Shown piece by piece: positions 43,453 through 51,715 of a stretch of 64,000 nucleotides of DNA. The translations under genes and the position numbers were made by a program. The stretch spans positions 62,001 through 126,000 of the forward strand of contig NZ_JAHRCU010000010.1 of the NCBI RefSeq assembly GCF_019083995.1, written 5' to 3'. Origin of the DNA: Roseococcus sp. SDR (GTDB lineage Bacteria > Pseudomonadota > Alphaproteobacteria > Acetobacterales > Acetobacteraceae). The notes beneath the pieces were generated by a model that saw only the letters and a program-made list of their open reading frames with translations, made no database searches and was not told where the DNA came from. Position 1 is the first letter of the stretch; each line of letters opens with the position of its first letter.

Positions 43453-45498
43453 ATGGAAACCCGGCCCGTCCGCATCGCCGTCGATATCGGCGGGACCTTC
43501 ACCGACCTGCAGATCCTCGATGCGCGCCCAGGGGCACAGGCGGGCCGGGTGGTCGCCTGGAAAACCCCCACCACGCCGGCCGACCCCTCCGAGGGGCTGA
43601 TGACCGGCGTGCGCGAGGCGGCGGAGCGCTTCGGCTTCGCGCTCGCCGATGTCGGCCTGCTGCTGCATGGCACGACCATCGCGACCAATGCCGTGCTTGA
43701 GCGCAAGCTCGCGCGCGGCGTGCTGCTGACGACCGCGGGCTTCGAGGATGTGCTGGAAATCACCCGCCACTTCCGGCGTGACGTCTATGGCCTGGCGCCC
43801 GACCCGCTGCCCTGCCTGATCGAACGTGACATGCGCCTCGGCGTACCCGAGCGCCTGCGCGCCGATGGCAGCGTGGAAACGCCGCTGGGTGATGTCTCGA
43901 CCGTCATCGCGCGGCTCAAGGAATTGCAGCCCGAAGCCATCGCCATCGGCCTGCTGCATGCCTATGCCAATCCGGCGCATGAGCTGGCCCTGCGCGACGC
44001 GGTGCGGGCCGCGCTGCCGGACGTGCCCATCAGCCTCTCCAGCGAGATCAGCCCCGAGATCCGCGAATACGAACGCCTCTCCACCACCGTGCTGAACGCG
44101 CTGCTCATGCCGGTCGTGCAGCGCTACCTCGCGCGGCTGGAGGCGCGGGTGGGGGAGGGGGGCTTCGCGCCGCGCATCTTCCTCGTGCAGTCCAATGGCG
44201 GCATGTGCAGCCTGAAGCGCGCCGCCGAACAGCCCGCGCGGCTGCTGCTCTCCGGCCCCTCGGGCGGGGCGCTGGCGGCCGAGCGCCTTTCGCGCCGGCT
44301 CGCGCGCCCCAACCTCGTCGCCGTGGATATGGGCGGCACCAGCTTCGATGTGAGCGTGGTGCAGGATCACCGCATCGGCCTCGTCACGCAGGGCGAGGTG
44401 GACCGGCTGCCGGTGCGCCTGCCCATGGTGGAGATGCGCACCATCGGCGCGGGCGGCGGCTCCATCGCGGCCGTGGACGCCTCGGGCCGCCTCACCGCCG
44501 GGCCGCGCTCGGCGGGCGCACGCCCGGGCCCCGTCTGCTATGGGCGCGGCGGCACGCAGCCGACCGTGACCGATGCGAACGCCGTGCTGGGCCGCTTCGA
44601 CCCCGATTTCTTCCTGGGCGGCGCCATGGCGCTGGAGCTGGACGCCGCCCGCGCCGCCATGGCGGAGCATGTGGGCGTGCCGCTCAACCTCCCGGTCGAG
44701 GAAGCGGCCGAGGGCGTGATGCGCGTCACCAATGTGAACCTTGCCGCCGCGGTGCGCCTCTCGCTCTTCGAGAAGGGTCTCGACCCGCGCGATTTTGCGC
44801 TGCTCTCCTTCGGCGGGGCGGGCGGGCTGCATGCGACGGAAGTGGCGGATGAGCTGGGCATGACGGAGGTGATCTTCCCGCGTGAGCCCGGCACGCTTTC
44901 CGCCTATGGCATCCTCTTCTCGGATCTCGTGCAGGACATGGCGCGCTCCCGCCTGCTGCCGGCCGAACCCGCCTCGCTGCCCGAGATCGAAGCGACCTTG
45001 GCCGCGATGCGCGCCGAGGCGGTGGCGCGGCTCGATGCCGATGGCGTGCCGGAGGAGATGCGCGCCACGGAAATCTCCGCCGATCTCCGCTATCACGGCC
45101 AGGCCTTCGAGTTGCTGGTGCCCTGGCCCGAGGCGCCCGACCTGCCCGCTTTGCTCACGCGCTTCCATGCCGAGCACCGCGCCCGCTTCTCCTACGCCGC
45201 CGAGGAGGAGAAGGTGGAGATCGTGACCTTGCGCATGGCCGCCATCGGCCGCCTGCCCAAGCCCGCCGAAGCCGCGCCCATCCCGCCCGCGACCCGCATG
45301 CCCCCCGGCACACGCCAGGTCTGGCAGCAGGGCGGTGCGGCGAGCTGGCCCGTCTGGCGGCGCGAGGCGCTGCACGCCGAGGACGTGATCGAAGGCCCCG
45401 CCATCGTGGAGGAAGCCTTCGCCACCCATGTGATTTCGCCGGGCTGGCGGGCCGGCCTCGACCCTGAAGGCGCCGTGATCGCGAGGAAAATCCCATGA
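43453..45498 (+). CDS. hyuA: Hydantoinase/oxoprolinase subunit A
   Basis: An ATP-dependent ring-opening enzyme subunit of 681 residues. It has the N-terminal actin-like fold starting RIAVDIGGTFTDLQIL, HGTTIATNAVLERK, the LSSEISPEIREYERLSTT segment, then the hydantoinase A core LVAVDMGGTSFDVSVV, TIGAGGGSIA and DANAVLGRFDPDFFLGG. The family includes N-methylhydantoinase, 5-oxoprolinase and acetophenone/acetone carboxylase subunits, so the substrate is open. The stop overlaps the hyuB start (ATGA), giving a 1:1 coupled pair. Its placement after transporters for carboxylates or cyclic amides suggests breakdown of the imported compound. Confidence 0.93.
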   Translation: METRPVRIAVDIGGTFTDLQILDARPGAQAGRVVAWKTPTTPADPSEGLMTGVREAAERFGFALADVGLLLHGTTIATNAVLERKLARGVLLTTAGFEDVLEITRHFRRDVYGLAPDPLPCLIERDMRLGVPERLRADGSVETPLGDVSTVIARLKELQPEAIAIGLLHAYANPAHELALRDAVRAALPDVPISLSSEISPEIREYERLSTTVLNALLMPVVQRYLARLEARVGEGGFAPRIFLVQSNGGMCSLKRAAEQPARLLLSGPSGGALAAERLSRRLARPNLVAVDMGGTSFDVSVVQDHRIGLVTQGEVDRLPVRLPMVEMRTIGAGGGSIAAVDASGRLTAGPRSAGARPGPVCYGRGGTQPTVTDANAVLGRFDPDFFLGGAMALELDAARAAMAEHVGVPLNLPVEEAAEGVMRVTNVNLAAAVRLSLFEKGLDPRDFALLSFGGAGGLHATEVADELGMTEVIFPREPGTLSAYGILFSDLVQDMARSRLLPAEPASLPEIEATLAAMRAEAVARLDADGVPEEMRATEISADLRYHGQAFELLVPWPEAPDLPALLTRFHAEHRARFSYAAEEEKVEIVTLRMAAIGRLPKPAEAAPIPPATRMPPGTRQVWQQGGAASWPVWRREALHAEDVIEGPAIVEEAFATHVISPGWRAGLDPEGAVIARKIP

Positions 45499-47117
45499 CA
45501 CTCGGACCGATCGAGATCGAGGTCATCCGCAACGCGCTCAACGCCGCTGCGGCCGAAATGGACGTCACCGTCTGGCGCACCAGCCGCAGCACCATCGTGC
45601 GCGAGTTGCTCGACTATTCCACCGCCGTCTTCGACGCCGAGGGCTGGAACCTCGCGCAATCCGCGCGCATCCCGGGCCATCTGAACTCGATGAGCCACGC
45701 GCTGCGCGAGCTGCTGGCGAACCACGTGCCGCGCGACGCCTGGGGCGAGGGCGATGTCGTCATCACCAATGACCCCTATTGCGGCGGCCAGCACCTGCCG
45801 GACATCCTGGCCTTCAAGGCGGTCTTCCATGAGGGGCAGCGCATCGCCTTTGTCGGCACGCTCTGCCACCACATTGATGTGGGCGGCCTCGCCGCCGGCA
45901 GCTATGCCGCCAAGGCCACGGAGATCTTCCAGGAGGGGCTGCGCATCCCGCCGGTGAAGATCATCGCCAATGGCGTCCGCAATGACGGCGTCTGGGCGAT
46001 GATCCGCCAGAACATCCGCAAGCCCGACCTGCTGCTGGGCGATCTCTCCTCGCAGCTCGCCAGCCTTGATGTCGGCGCCGCCGCCATCCTGCGCTTGGCC
46101 CGCCGCTATGGCGCGGCGGCGATGCTGGAGGCGGGGAACCGCATCCTCGCCATGAGCGAGGCCGGCATGCGCGCCGCCATCGCCCGCATGCCCGACGGCA
46201 CCTATGAGTTCGAGGATTTCCTCGATGATGACGGCATCGCGCTGGGCGTCCCCATCCGCCTGCATGTCGCCATCACCATCACGGGCGATACGGCAAGCGT
46301 GGATCTCTCCGGCTGCGGCCCGCAGGTGGCGGGGCCGACCAATGCGACGCTCGCCAGCACCAATGCGGCGGTGATGTTCTCGCTCATGTGCTGCGCCGAC
46401 CCGTCGCTGCATATGAGTGCGGGCTGCTACCGGCCGATCAGCGTCATCGCGCCCGAGGGCCTGGTGGTGAACGCCCGCCACCCGGCGCCGGTGGCGCATC
46501 GCGTGGCCGTCACACACCGGCTGCTGAATGCCATGATGGGCGCGCTGCATCAGGCGGTGCCGGACATCATCCCGGCCGCCTATTACGGCAACTCCTACGT
46601 CACCACCTTCCAGACCGTGGCCGAGACGCGCGAAGTGCTGGTGGAGATCGAGATCGGCGGCTCGGGCGGGCATCCGGCGAAGGATGGCGTGAACGCCTAT
46701 GCGTCCGGCATGCACAACAACAGCAACATCCCGATCGAGATGATCGAGGCGCAGATGCCGCTCACCATCATGCGCTACGGCTTGCGCCAGGGCAGCGGCG
46801 GGGCGGGGCGCTTCCGGGGCGGCCTGGGGCTGATCCGCGAATGGCGCATCGACAGCCCGGCCTGCTTCTTCACCAGCAACATGGACCGCTTCGACCACGC
46901 CCCCTATGGCCTGGCCGGCGGCGGCCCCGCGGCCAAGGGCGCGCTGGTGCTGCGCCGCGACGGCGTGGAAAGCGCTATCCCGCCCAAGACCGACAACCTG
47001 CCGCTGCGCCAGGGCGATGTGGTGCGGCTCGAGACCTCCGGCGGCGGCGGCTTCGGCCCGCCCGACCAGCGCGCGTCGGAGGCGGCCGCGCGCGATGCGC
47101 GGATGGGCTATCTGTGA
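45495..47117 (+). CDS. hyuB: Hydantoinase/oxoprolinase subunit B
   Basis: A 540-residue partner of HyuA. The family hallmarks are TSRSTIVRELLDYSTAVFDAEG, VVITNDPYCGGQHLPDI, FVGTLCHHIDVGG (metal-ligand histidines in related carboxylases) and the C-terminal RYGLRQGSGGAGRFRGGLG. It starts at ATG 45495 overlapping hyuA and ends with a GTGA overlap to the MaoC gene. Without HyuA it would be inactive; together they hydrolyse a cyclic amide with ATP, or carboxylate a ketone, depending on subfamily. Confidence 0.93.
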   Translation: MTLGPIEIEVIRNALNAAAAEMDVTVWRTSRSTIVRELLDYSTAVFDAEGWNLAQSARIPGHLNSMSHALRELLANHVPRDAWGEGDVVITNDPYCGGQHLPDILAFKAVFHEGQRIAFVGTLCHHIDVGGLAAGSYAAKATEIFQEGLRIPPVKIIANGVRNDGVWAMIRQNIRKPDLLLGDLSSQLASLDVGAAAILRLARRYGAAAMLEAGNRILAMSEAGMRAAIARMPDGTYEFEDFLDDDGIALGVPIRLHVAITITGDTASVDLSGCGPQVAGPTNATLASTNAAVMFSLMCCADPSLHMSAGCYRPISVIAPEGLVVNARHPAPVAHRVAVTHRLLNAMMGALHQAVPDIIPAAYYGNSYVTTFQTVAETREVLVEIEIGGSGGHPAKDGVNAYASGMHNNSNIPIEMIEAQMPLTIMRYGLRQGSGGAGRFRGGLGLIREWRIDSPACFFTSNMDRFDHAPYGLAGGGPAAKGALVLRRDGVESAIPPKTDNLPLRQGDVVRLETSGGGGFGPPDQRASEAAARDARMGYL

Positions 47118-47581
47118 GCTTCGACCCCCGCGAACACCGGATGGCGCCGCAGCGCTGGTTCGAGGATTTTACCCTGGGCGAGCAGTTCCGCCTGCCCAGC
47201 CGCACCATGACGGAGGCGATCTTCCTCGCCTTCCAGGCCGCCAGCGGCGACAACCACCCCGTCCACTACGACGTGGAGTTCTGCCGCGCGCGCGGCATGC
47301 CGCATATGCTGGCCCATGGCTTCCAGGTGCTGATCCAGACGGCGGCGGGTGCCGGGATGCTGCCCTTCCTGATCGAGGACAGTCTGAAGGGGTTTCTCGA
47401 ACAGTCCAGCCGCTTCCTGCATCCGGTCTATGTGGGGGACACGCTCTACGCCACGCTCACGGTGGATGAGCTGACGCCGGGCCGGACGACGGGCGTGCTG
47501 GGGCTGGCCTCCACCGTCCACAACCAGGCGGGCGTCCTCGTGATGGATGGCCGGCAGCGATACCTTCTTCGCAAGCGGTGA
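47114..47581 (+). CDS. MaoC-like hotdog-fold dehydratase
   Basis: A 155-residue enzyme of the R-specific enoyl-CoA hydratase family. The start is GTG 47114, overlapping the hyuB stop (GTGA); ATG 47141 is an alternative. The hydratase signature is visible as AASGDNHPVHYDVEFCRARG with the catalytic Asp and His, then MLAHGFQVLIQTAAGAG. In family members it hydrates or dehydrates an acyl-CoA or acyl chain. Being translationally coupled to hyuB, it likely acts on a product of the HyuAB reaction, followed by the dehydrogenases downstream. Confidence 0.88.
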   Translation: MSFDPREHRMAPQRWFEDFTLGEQFRLPSRTMTEAIFLAFQAASGDNHPVHYDVEFCRARGMPHMLAHGFQVLIQTAAGAGMLPFLIEDSLKGFLEQSSRFLHPVYVGDTLYATLTVDELTPGRTTGVLGLASTVHNQAGVLVMDGRQRYLLRKR

Positions 47582-47582
47582 T

Positions 47583-47637
47583 GCGAGAGGGGCTTTGCCC
47601 CCCTCGCGCTCCCCCCACCAGGAAACAGGTTTCCTGG
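47583..47637 (+). repeat. Two-hairpin intergenic repeat, copy 6
   Basis: Directly after the MaoC stop codon: hairpin A 47583-47607 (GCGAG-n-GGGGC-TTT-GCCCC-n-CTCGC) and hairpin B 47618-47637 (CCAGGAAAC-AG-GTTTCCTGG), with the tail ACCTTCAATTG. It is the + half of a tail-to-tail pair with copy 7. Confidence 0.8.
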
Positions 47638-47655
47638 ACCTTCAATTGACAGGGT

Positions 47656-47700
47656 GCAGGGAACTGGTTCCCTGCTGGGGGCTCGGGGGCAAAGCCCCCG
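47656..47700 (-). repeat. Two-hairpin intergenic repeat, copy 7
   Basis: Hairpin B is 47656-47675 (GCAGGGAAC-TG-GTTCCCTGC) and hairpin A is 47684-47700 (CGGGGGC-AAA-GCCCCCG). It is inverse to copy 6 with only 18 bases between the two B hairpins, and ends 23 bases before the next start codon. The pair may split the long operon into two transcripts. Confidence 0.8.
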
Positions 47701-47723
47701 ATTTCTCTTGAGGGAGGGTATCC

Positions 47724-48704
47724 ATGCCAAAGCAACTCCGCGTCGCCGTGATCGGCGCCGGCACCATGGGCCATGCGCTGGCCCTGGTTTTCGCCATGGG
47801 CGGCCACCAGGTGCGCCTGACGGATGCGAGCGAGGCGACGCTCGCACGCGCCCAGGTGCTGATGGAAAAGGCGCTCGCGACACTGGAGGAGGTGGGCGAG
47901 GCGCCGACGGGCTGGGGCAGCGCGCAGCTGGCGCAGGCCTGCACGCGGCATGCGACGCTGGAGGAATGCGTCGAGGGCGCCGAGCTCATCGTCGAGGCCA
48001 TCGTGGAAAACCCCGAGGCCAAGCGCGAGATGTATGCGCGCCTCGATGCCTGCGCGCCGGCCAATGCCATCTGGGCCAGCAACACCAGCTACCTCGACGT
48101 GTTTCCGCTGATGCCGCCGCATCGCCTGAAGCGCGCGCTGATCGCCCATTGGTACACGCCGCCTTACCTCGTGGACCTGGTGGACCTCGTGCCGCATGCC
48201 GAAACGGAGGAGGCGGTGCTGCAGGAGGTGAAGGCGGTGGTGGAAGCGATGGGCAAGGTCCCCATCGTCATGCGCAAATTCATCCCCGGCTATATCGCCA
48301 ACCGCATCCAGGCCGCGGTCCAGGCCGAGGTGCAGATGCTGATCGATGAGGGCTATGCGACGGCGCAGGAGGTGGATGCGGCCGTGCTGCACGGCATCGG
48401 CCTGCGCCTCAACATCATCGGCGTCATGGCCAAGGCGGATTTCACCGGCCTGCCCATGCTGCAGCACGCGGCCCGCAACAAGATGTACACGCCCCCCGAG
48501 GACAAGGGCGGAAGTGCGAGCATGGATGCGCTGGTGGCCAAGGGCATGGGTGGCGTGATGGATGGCCGCGGCTATTACGATTGGGAAGGCCGGCCCCCGG
48601 CCGAGCTGTTCGAGGAGCGCGACCGCAAGCTCATCCAGCTCAAGCAGAGCCTGCGCAAGATCGGATACATGGCGGGCTTCGACGTGAAGGCGAACAAGGC
48701 ATGA
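47724..48704 (+). CDS. 3-hydroxyacyl-CoA dehydrogenase family protein
   Basis: A 326-residue NAD-dependent dehydrogenase. The start is ATG 47724 after GAGGGAGGG. The NAD site is RVAVIGAGTMGHALALVFAMGG; the catalytic segments are EAIVENPEAKREMYARLD, ASNTSYLD and HWYTPPYLVDLVDLVPH; and the C-terminal helical domain has PGYIANRIQAAVQAE. The HWYTPP variant of the usual HFFNPP points to a branch outside classical fatty-acid oxidation, such as hydroxy-acid or lambda-crystallin-type dehydrogenases. It overlaps the SDR gene by four bases. It may oxidise the hydroxy product of the MaoC step. Confidence 0.88.
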   Translation: MPKQLRVAVIGAGTMGHALALVFAMGGHQVRLTDASEATLARAQVLMEKALATLEEVGEAPTGWGSAQLAQACTRHATLEECVEGAELIVEAIVENPEAKREMYARLDACAPANAIWASNTSYLDVFPLMPPHRLKRALIAHWYTPPYLVDLVDLVPHAETEEAVLQEVKAVVEAMGKVPIVMRKFIPGYIANRIQAAVQAEVQMLIDEGYATAQEVDAAVLHGIGLRLNIIGVMAKADFTGLPMLQHAARNKMYTPPEDKGGSASMDALVAKGMGGVMDGRGYYDWEGRPPAELFEERDRKLIQLKQSLRKIGYMAGFDVKANKA

Positions 48705-49462
48705 TCAGCTACGACCTCAAGGGCAAGGCGGCGCTGGTGACGGGCGGCGCCTCCGGCATCGGCCTCGCCACCGTGCGCATGCTGGCGAAGAATGGCTGCA
48801 AGGTCGCCATCAACCACCTGGCCGATGATCCGCGCGGGCTGGAGCAGGTGGCGGCCCTGACGGCCGAGGGCTTCGACGTGATCTCCGCCCCCGGCAATGT
48901 GGGCGATGCCGAGGACGGCCCGCGCATGGTGGAGCAGGCGGCGCGCGACCTGGGCCGGTTGGACTACCTCGTGAACAATGCCGGCACGCCGGGCACGCGC
49001 ACGACGATCAAGCCGACCGAGCTGGAGCGGCTGACGGAAGAGCTCTGGGCCACGGTGATCGAGGTGAACCTGCTCGGCGTGTTCCGCTGCTCCAAGGCGG
49101 CGGCGCCGCATCTGAAGAAGACGCGCGGCGCCATCGTCTCGGTCGCTTCCATCGCCGGCATCAATTCGGCCGGCTCCTCCATGGCCTATGGCGCGACCAA
49201 GGCGGGCGTGATCTCGCTGACGAAGAACCTGGCGCGCGGGTTGGGGCCCGAGGTGCGGGTGAACGCCATCGCGCCCGGCGCGGTGAATTCCAGCTGGACG
49301 GTGGAGTGGACCAATGAGGAGCGCGCCAGCTCGATTGACAGCGCCGTCCTCAAGCGCCGCTGCGAGCCGGAAGATCTGGCGGAAGTCATGGTCTTCCTGC
49401 TGGCCGGGGCCGCGATGGTGACGGGCCAGACCGTGGTCGTGGATGGCGGGCTGACGCTGTAG
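48701..49462 (+). CDS. Short-chain dehydrogenase/reductase
   Basis: A 253-residue classical SDR. It starts at ATG 48701, overlapping the previous stop (ATGA). The cofactor site is ALVTGGASGIGLAT, followed by LVNNAGTPGTR, the catalytic Ser in SVASIAGINSAGSS, Tyr and Lys in AYGATKAG, and the ending TGQTVVVDGGLTL. Lack of a basic residue after the first glycine motif (INHLADD) suggests mixed NAD/NADP preference cannot be read reliably. It closes the catabolic block. The substrate is unknown but likely related to the acyl intermediates above. Confidence 0.9.
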   Translation: MISYDLKGKAALVTGGASGIGLATVRMLAKNGCKVAINHLADDPRGLEQVAALTAEGFDVISAPGNVGDAEDGPRMVEQAARDLGRLDYLVNNAGTPGTRTTIKPTELERLTEELWATVIEVNLLGVFRCSKAAAPHLKKTRGAIVSVASIAGINSAGSSMAYGATKAGVISLTKNLARGLGPEVRVNAIAPGAVNSSWTVEWTNEERASSIDSAVLKRRCEPEDLAEVMVFLLAGAAMVTGQTVVVDGGLTL

Positions 49463-49465
49463 CGG

Positions 49466-50887
49466 TCAGCGCAGGCAGGCCGCGAGGGTCTTCGCCGCCC
49501 AGCGCAGCGCGCCGGGCTCGTGCCCGGTGAAGCCCAGCATGAGCGCCTGCACCGGCGGCGCGGCGAGATACATGGGGCTCACCGCGCGCGCGATCACGCC
49601 GCGCGCGGCGGCAGCAGCGGCGATCTCGGTATCGGCCAGGCCAGGTGCGAGGCGCGCGATCAGCTTCATCCCCTGCTCCGGCGCCTCGACCTCCAGCGCA
49701 TCCCCGCATTCGCGCGTCAGCGCCTCCACCAGCGTGTCGCGCGCCGCGCGATAGTGCTGGCGCATGCGGCGCAGATGCGGGGCGAAATGCCCCTCGGCCA
49801 GGAAGTCGGTCACCACGCCCTCCTGCAGCGTCGCGGGGTGCCAATCGGCCAGCAGGCGGGCGGCAAGGACGGGCTGCAGCAATTCCGGCGGCAGCACGGC
49901 GTAACCCAGCCGCAGTCCGGGAAAGAGGACCTTGCTGAAGGTGCCGATATAGATGACGCGCCCCGCCTCATCCACGCCTTGCAATGAGGCCAACGGGCGG
50001 CCGGCGTAGCGGAACTCGCTGTCGTAATCATCCTCGATCACCCAGCCGCCCGCGCCGCGCGCCCAGGCCAGCAGCTCCATCCGCCGCGCCATGGAGAGGG
50101 TGACGCCCAGCGGATATTGCGAGGAGGGCGTGACATAGGCGAGGCGCGCCTCCGGCGCGGCGCTGACGCCGGCGCCCACCACCATCCCCTGGCCATCCAC
50201 CGGCACCGGGATGATCCGCGCACCCGCATCAGCCAGCGCCGCGCGCACTGCCGGATAGGCCGGATCCTCCAGCCAGGCGGCGTCGCCTGCGCGCAGCAGC
50301 ACGCGCAGCACGAGCCCGATCGCCTGCTGCGCGCCGGAGGTCACCACCACCTGCTCCGGCGTGCAGCGCACCGCGCGGGCGGCGCCCAGATAGGCCGCGA
50401 TCGCCTCTCGCAGCGGGCGCGCGCCCTGCGGGTCGCCATAGCCCAGCATGGCGGGGTCGGGCGTCTGCACCCGCCGCAGCGTGAGCTGCCGCCAGATGCG
50501 CGCCGTGCGCTCATCCCAGGCGGTGCGGCCGGTGTTGAAGGGCGCGGTCCCTGGCTGCGCCATGTTCGGGATCGGCGCAGGCAGGGGGGCCGCGACAGGC
50601 GGCGCGGGCCGCGCCTCCAGCCCCTCGGGAAGATCGCGCGAGACATAGCTGCCCGCGCCCGTCCGCCCCTCGATGAAGCCCTCGGCCAGCAACTGGTCAT
50701 AGGCGGCGACGACGGTGTTCCGCGCGACCCCCAGCTGCAGTGCCAGCGCGCGCGTCGCCGGCAGCCTGGCACCCGGCGGCAGCACGCCGGCCAGGATCGC
50801 GCGCCGCAGCTCCAGATAGAGCTGGCGCAGCAGCGGCACGCTGCCCGCGCGGTCGAGGTCCAGCAGAAGGTCGGGCAGGGCGGCCAT
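49466..50887 (-). CDS. MocR/PdxR-type regulator (GntR domain fused to aminotransferase domain)
   Basis: A 473-residue transcription regulator. Residues about 1-80 are a winged helix (LYLELRRAILAGVLPPGARLPATRALALQLGVARNTVVAAYDQLLAEGF) and residues about 110-473 are a class I aminotransferase-like domain with the PLP lysine in YIGTFSKVLFPGLRLGY and the DDYDSEFRY motif. The start is ATG 50887. It is divergent from a pyridoxamine-phosphate-oxidase-like gene, and the spacer has direct and inverted copies of a TTGGACC-type sequence. MocR proteins commonly control the divergent neighbour, often in vitamin B6 or amino-sulfur metabolism. Confidence 0.93.
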   Translation of the reverse strand: MAALPDLLLDLDRAGSVPLLRQLYLELRRAILAGVLPPGARLPATRALALQLGVARNTVVAAYDQLLAEGFIEGRTGAGSYVSRDLPEGLEARPAPPVAAPLPAPIPNMAQPGTAPFNTGRTAWDERTARIWRQLTLRRVQTPDPAMLGYGDPQGARPLREAIAAYLGAARAVRCTPEQVVVTSGAQQAIGLVLRVLLRAGDAAWLEDPAYPAVRAALADAGARIIPVPVDGQGMVVGAGVSAAPEARLAYVTPSSQYPLGVTLSMARRMELLAWARGAGGWVIEDDYDSEFRYAGRPLASLQGVDEAGRVIYIGTFSKVLFPGLRLGYAVLPPELLQPVLAARLLADWHPATLQEGVVTDFLAEGHFAPHLRRMRQHYRAARDTLVEALTRECGDALEVEAPEQGMKLIARLAPGLADTEIAAAAAARGVIARAVSPMYLAAPPVQALMLGFTGHEPGALRWAAKTLAACLR

Positions 50888-50903
50888 GTGGCAGCTTAGG
50901 CGC

Positions 50904-50955
50904 GAATTGGACCAGCCCCGCAAGCCGGAATTGGCCCTCGCGCCGGACCAATCGG
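50904..50955. promoter_or_regulatory. Probable MocR operator in the divergent spacer
   Basis: GAATTGGACC (50904-50913) is repeated directly as GAATTGGCCC (50928-50937), 24 bases apart, and inverted as GGACCAATC (50945-50953). Sets of direct and inverted repeats separated by whole turns are known for MocR/PdxR operators. Confidence 0.55.
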
Positions 50956-50998
50956 CCCGGTCTGATGGCTCCATCGCAAGCCAGCCAAGGGCCCCGCC

Positions 50999-51715
50999 AT
51001 GACCGAGACCACAAGCTTCCCCGTCACCGAGCGCAACAAGGTGCGCCGCCTGCACGAGCGCGGCCGCTATGACCGCGAGAGCGTCTACGCCATCCTCGAC
51101 GCCGCGATGCTCTGCCACATCGCCTACATCATCGACGGCCAGCCCTATTGCACGCCGACGGCCTTCTGGCGCGAGGGCGACAAGCTCTACTGGCACGGCT
51201 CCTCCGCCAGCCGCATGCTGCGCGTGCAGAAGCCGGGCCTGCCCGTCTGCCTTACCGTCACGCATCTCGACAGCCTGGTGCTGGCGCGCTGCGGCTTCAA
51301 CCATTCGGTGGACTACCGCTCGGCCATGTGCTTCGGCAGCGCGCATATCATCGAGGACCTGGACGAGAAGGCGAAAGCGCTCGACCTGATGATCGAGCGC
51401 TTCTACCCCGGCCGCAACGCGACGCTCCGCCCCAGCACCACGCAGGAGCTGAAGGCGACCATGGTGATCGGCATGGAGATCGAGGAGGCCTCGGGCAAGA
51501 TCCGCAGCAAGGGCGTGGGCGATGAGGAGGAGGACTACGCGCTGCCGATCTATGCGGCGCGCTTCCCGGTGACGCAGGTGATCGGCGCCGCCGAACCCTG
51601 CCCGCGGCTGCTGCCGGGCGTTCCCTTCCCGCCGGGCCTTGCGGGTTTCACGCCCGGCCGTAGGCTCGATGAGGTGATGACCGAGAGCTACAAGACCACT
51701 TATGGCGACAATTGA
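50999..51715 (+). CDS. Pyridoxamine 5'-phosphate oxidase-like FMN-binding protein
   Basis: A 238-residue protein of the flavin/split-barrel family (pyridox_ox_2/NimA-like). It starts at ATG 50999 and shows RGRYDRESVYAILDAAMLCHI, QPYCTPTAFWREGDKLYWHGS and VTHLDSLVLARCGFNHSVDYRS, the last being diagnostic of this subgroup. The active-site residues for pyridoxine phosphate oxidation are not all evident, so FMN-dependent reduction of another compound is possible. It overlaps the amidase gene by 14 bases and is divergent from the MocR regulator, which makes it a probable regulon member. Confidence 0.87.
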   Translation: MTETTSFPVTERNKVRRLHERGRYDRESVYAILDAAMLCHIAYIIDGQPYCTPTAFWREGDKLYWHGSSASRMLRVQKPGLPVCLTVTHLDSLVLARCGFNHSVDYRSAMCFGSAHIIEDLDEKAKALDLMIERFYPGRNATLRPSTTQELKATMVIGMEIEEASGKIRSKGVGDEEEDYALPIYAARFPVTQVIGAAEPCPRLLPGVPFPPGLAGFTPGRRLDEVMTESYKTTYGDN

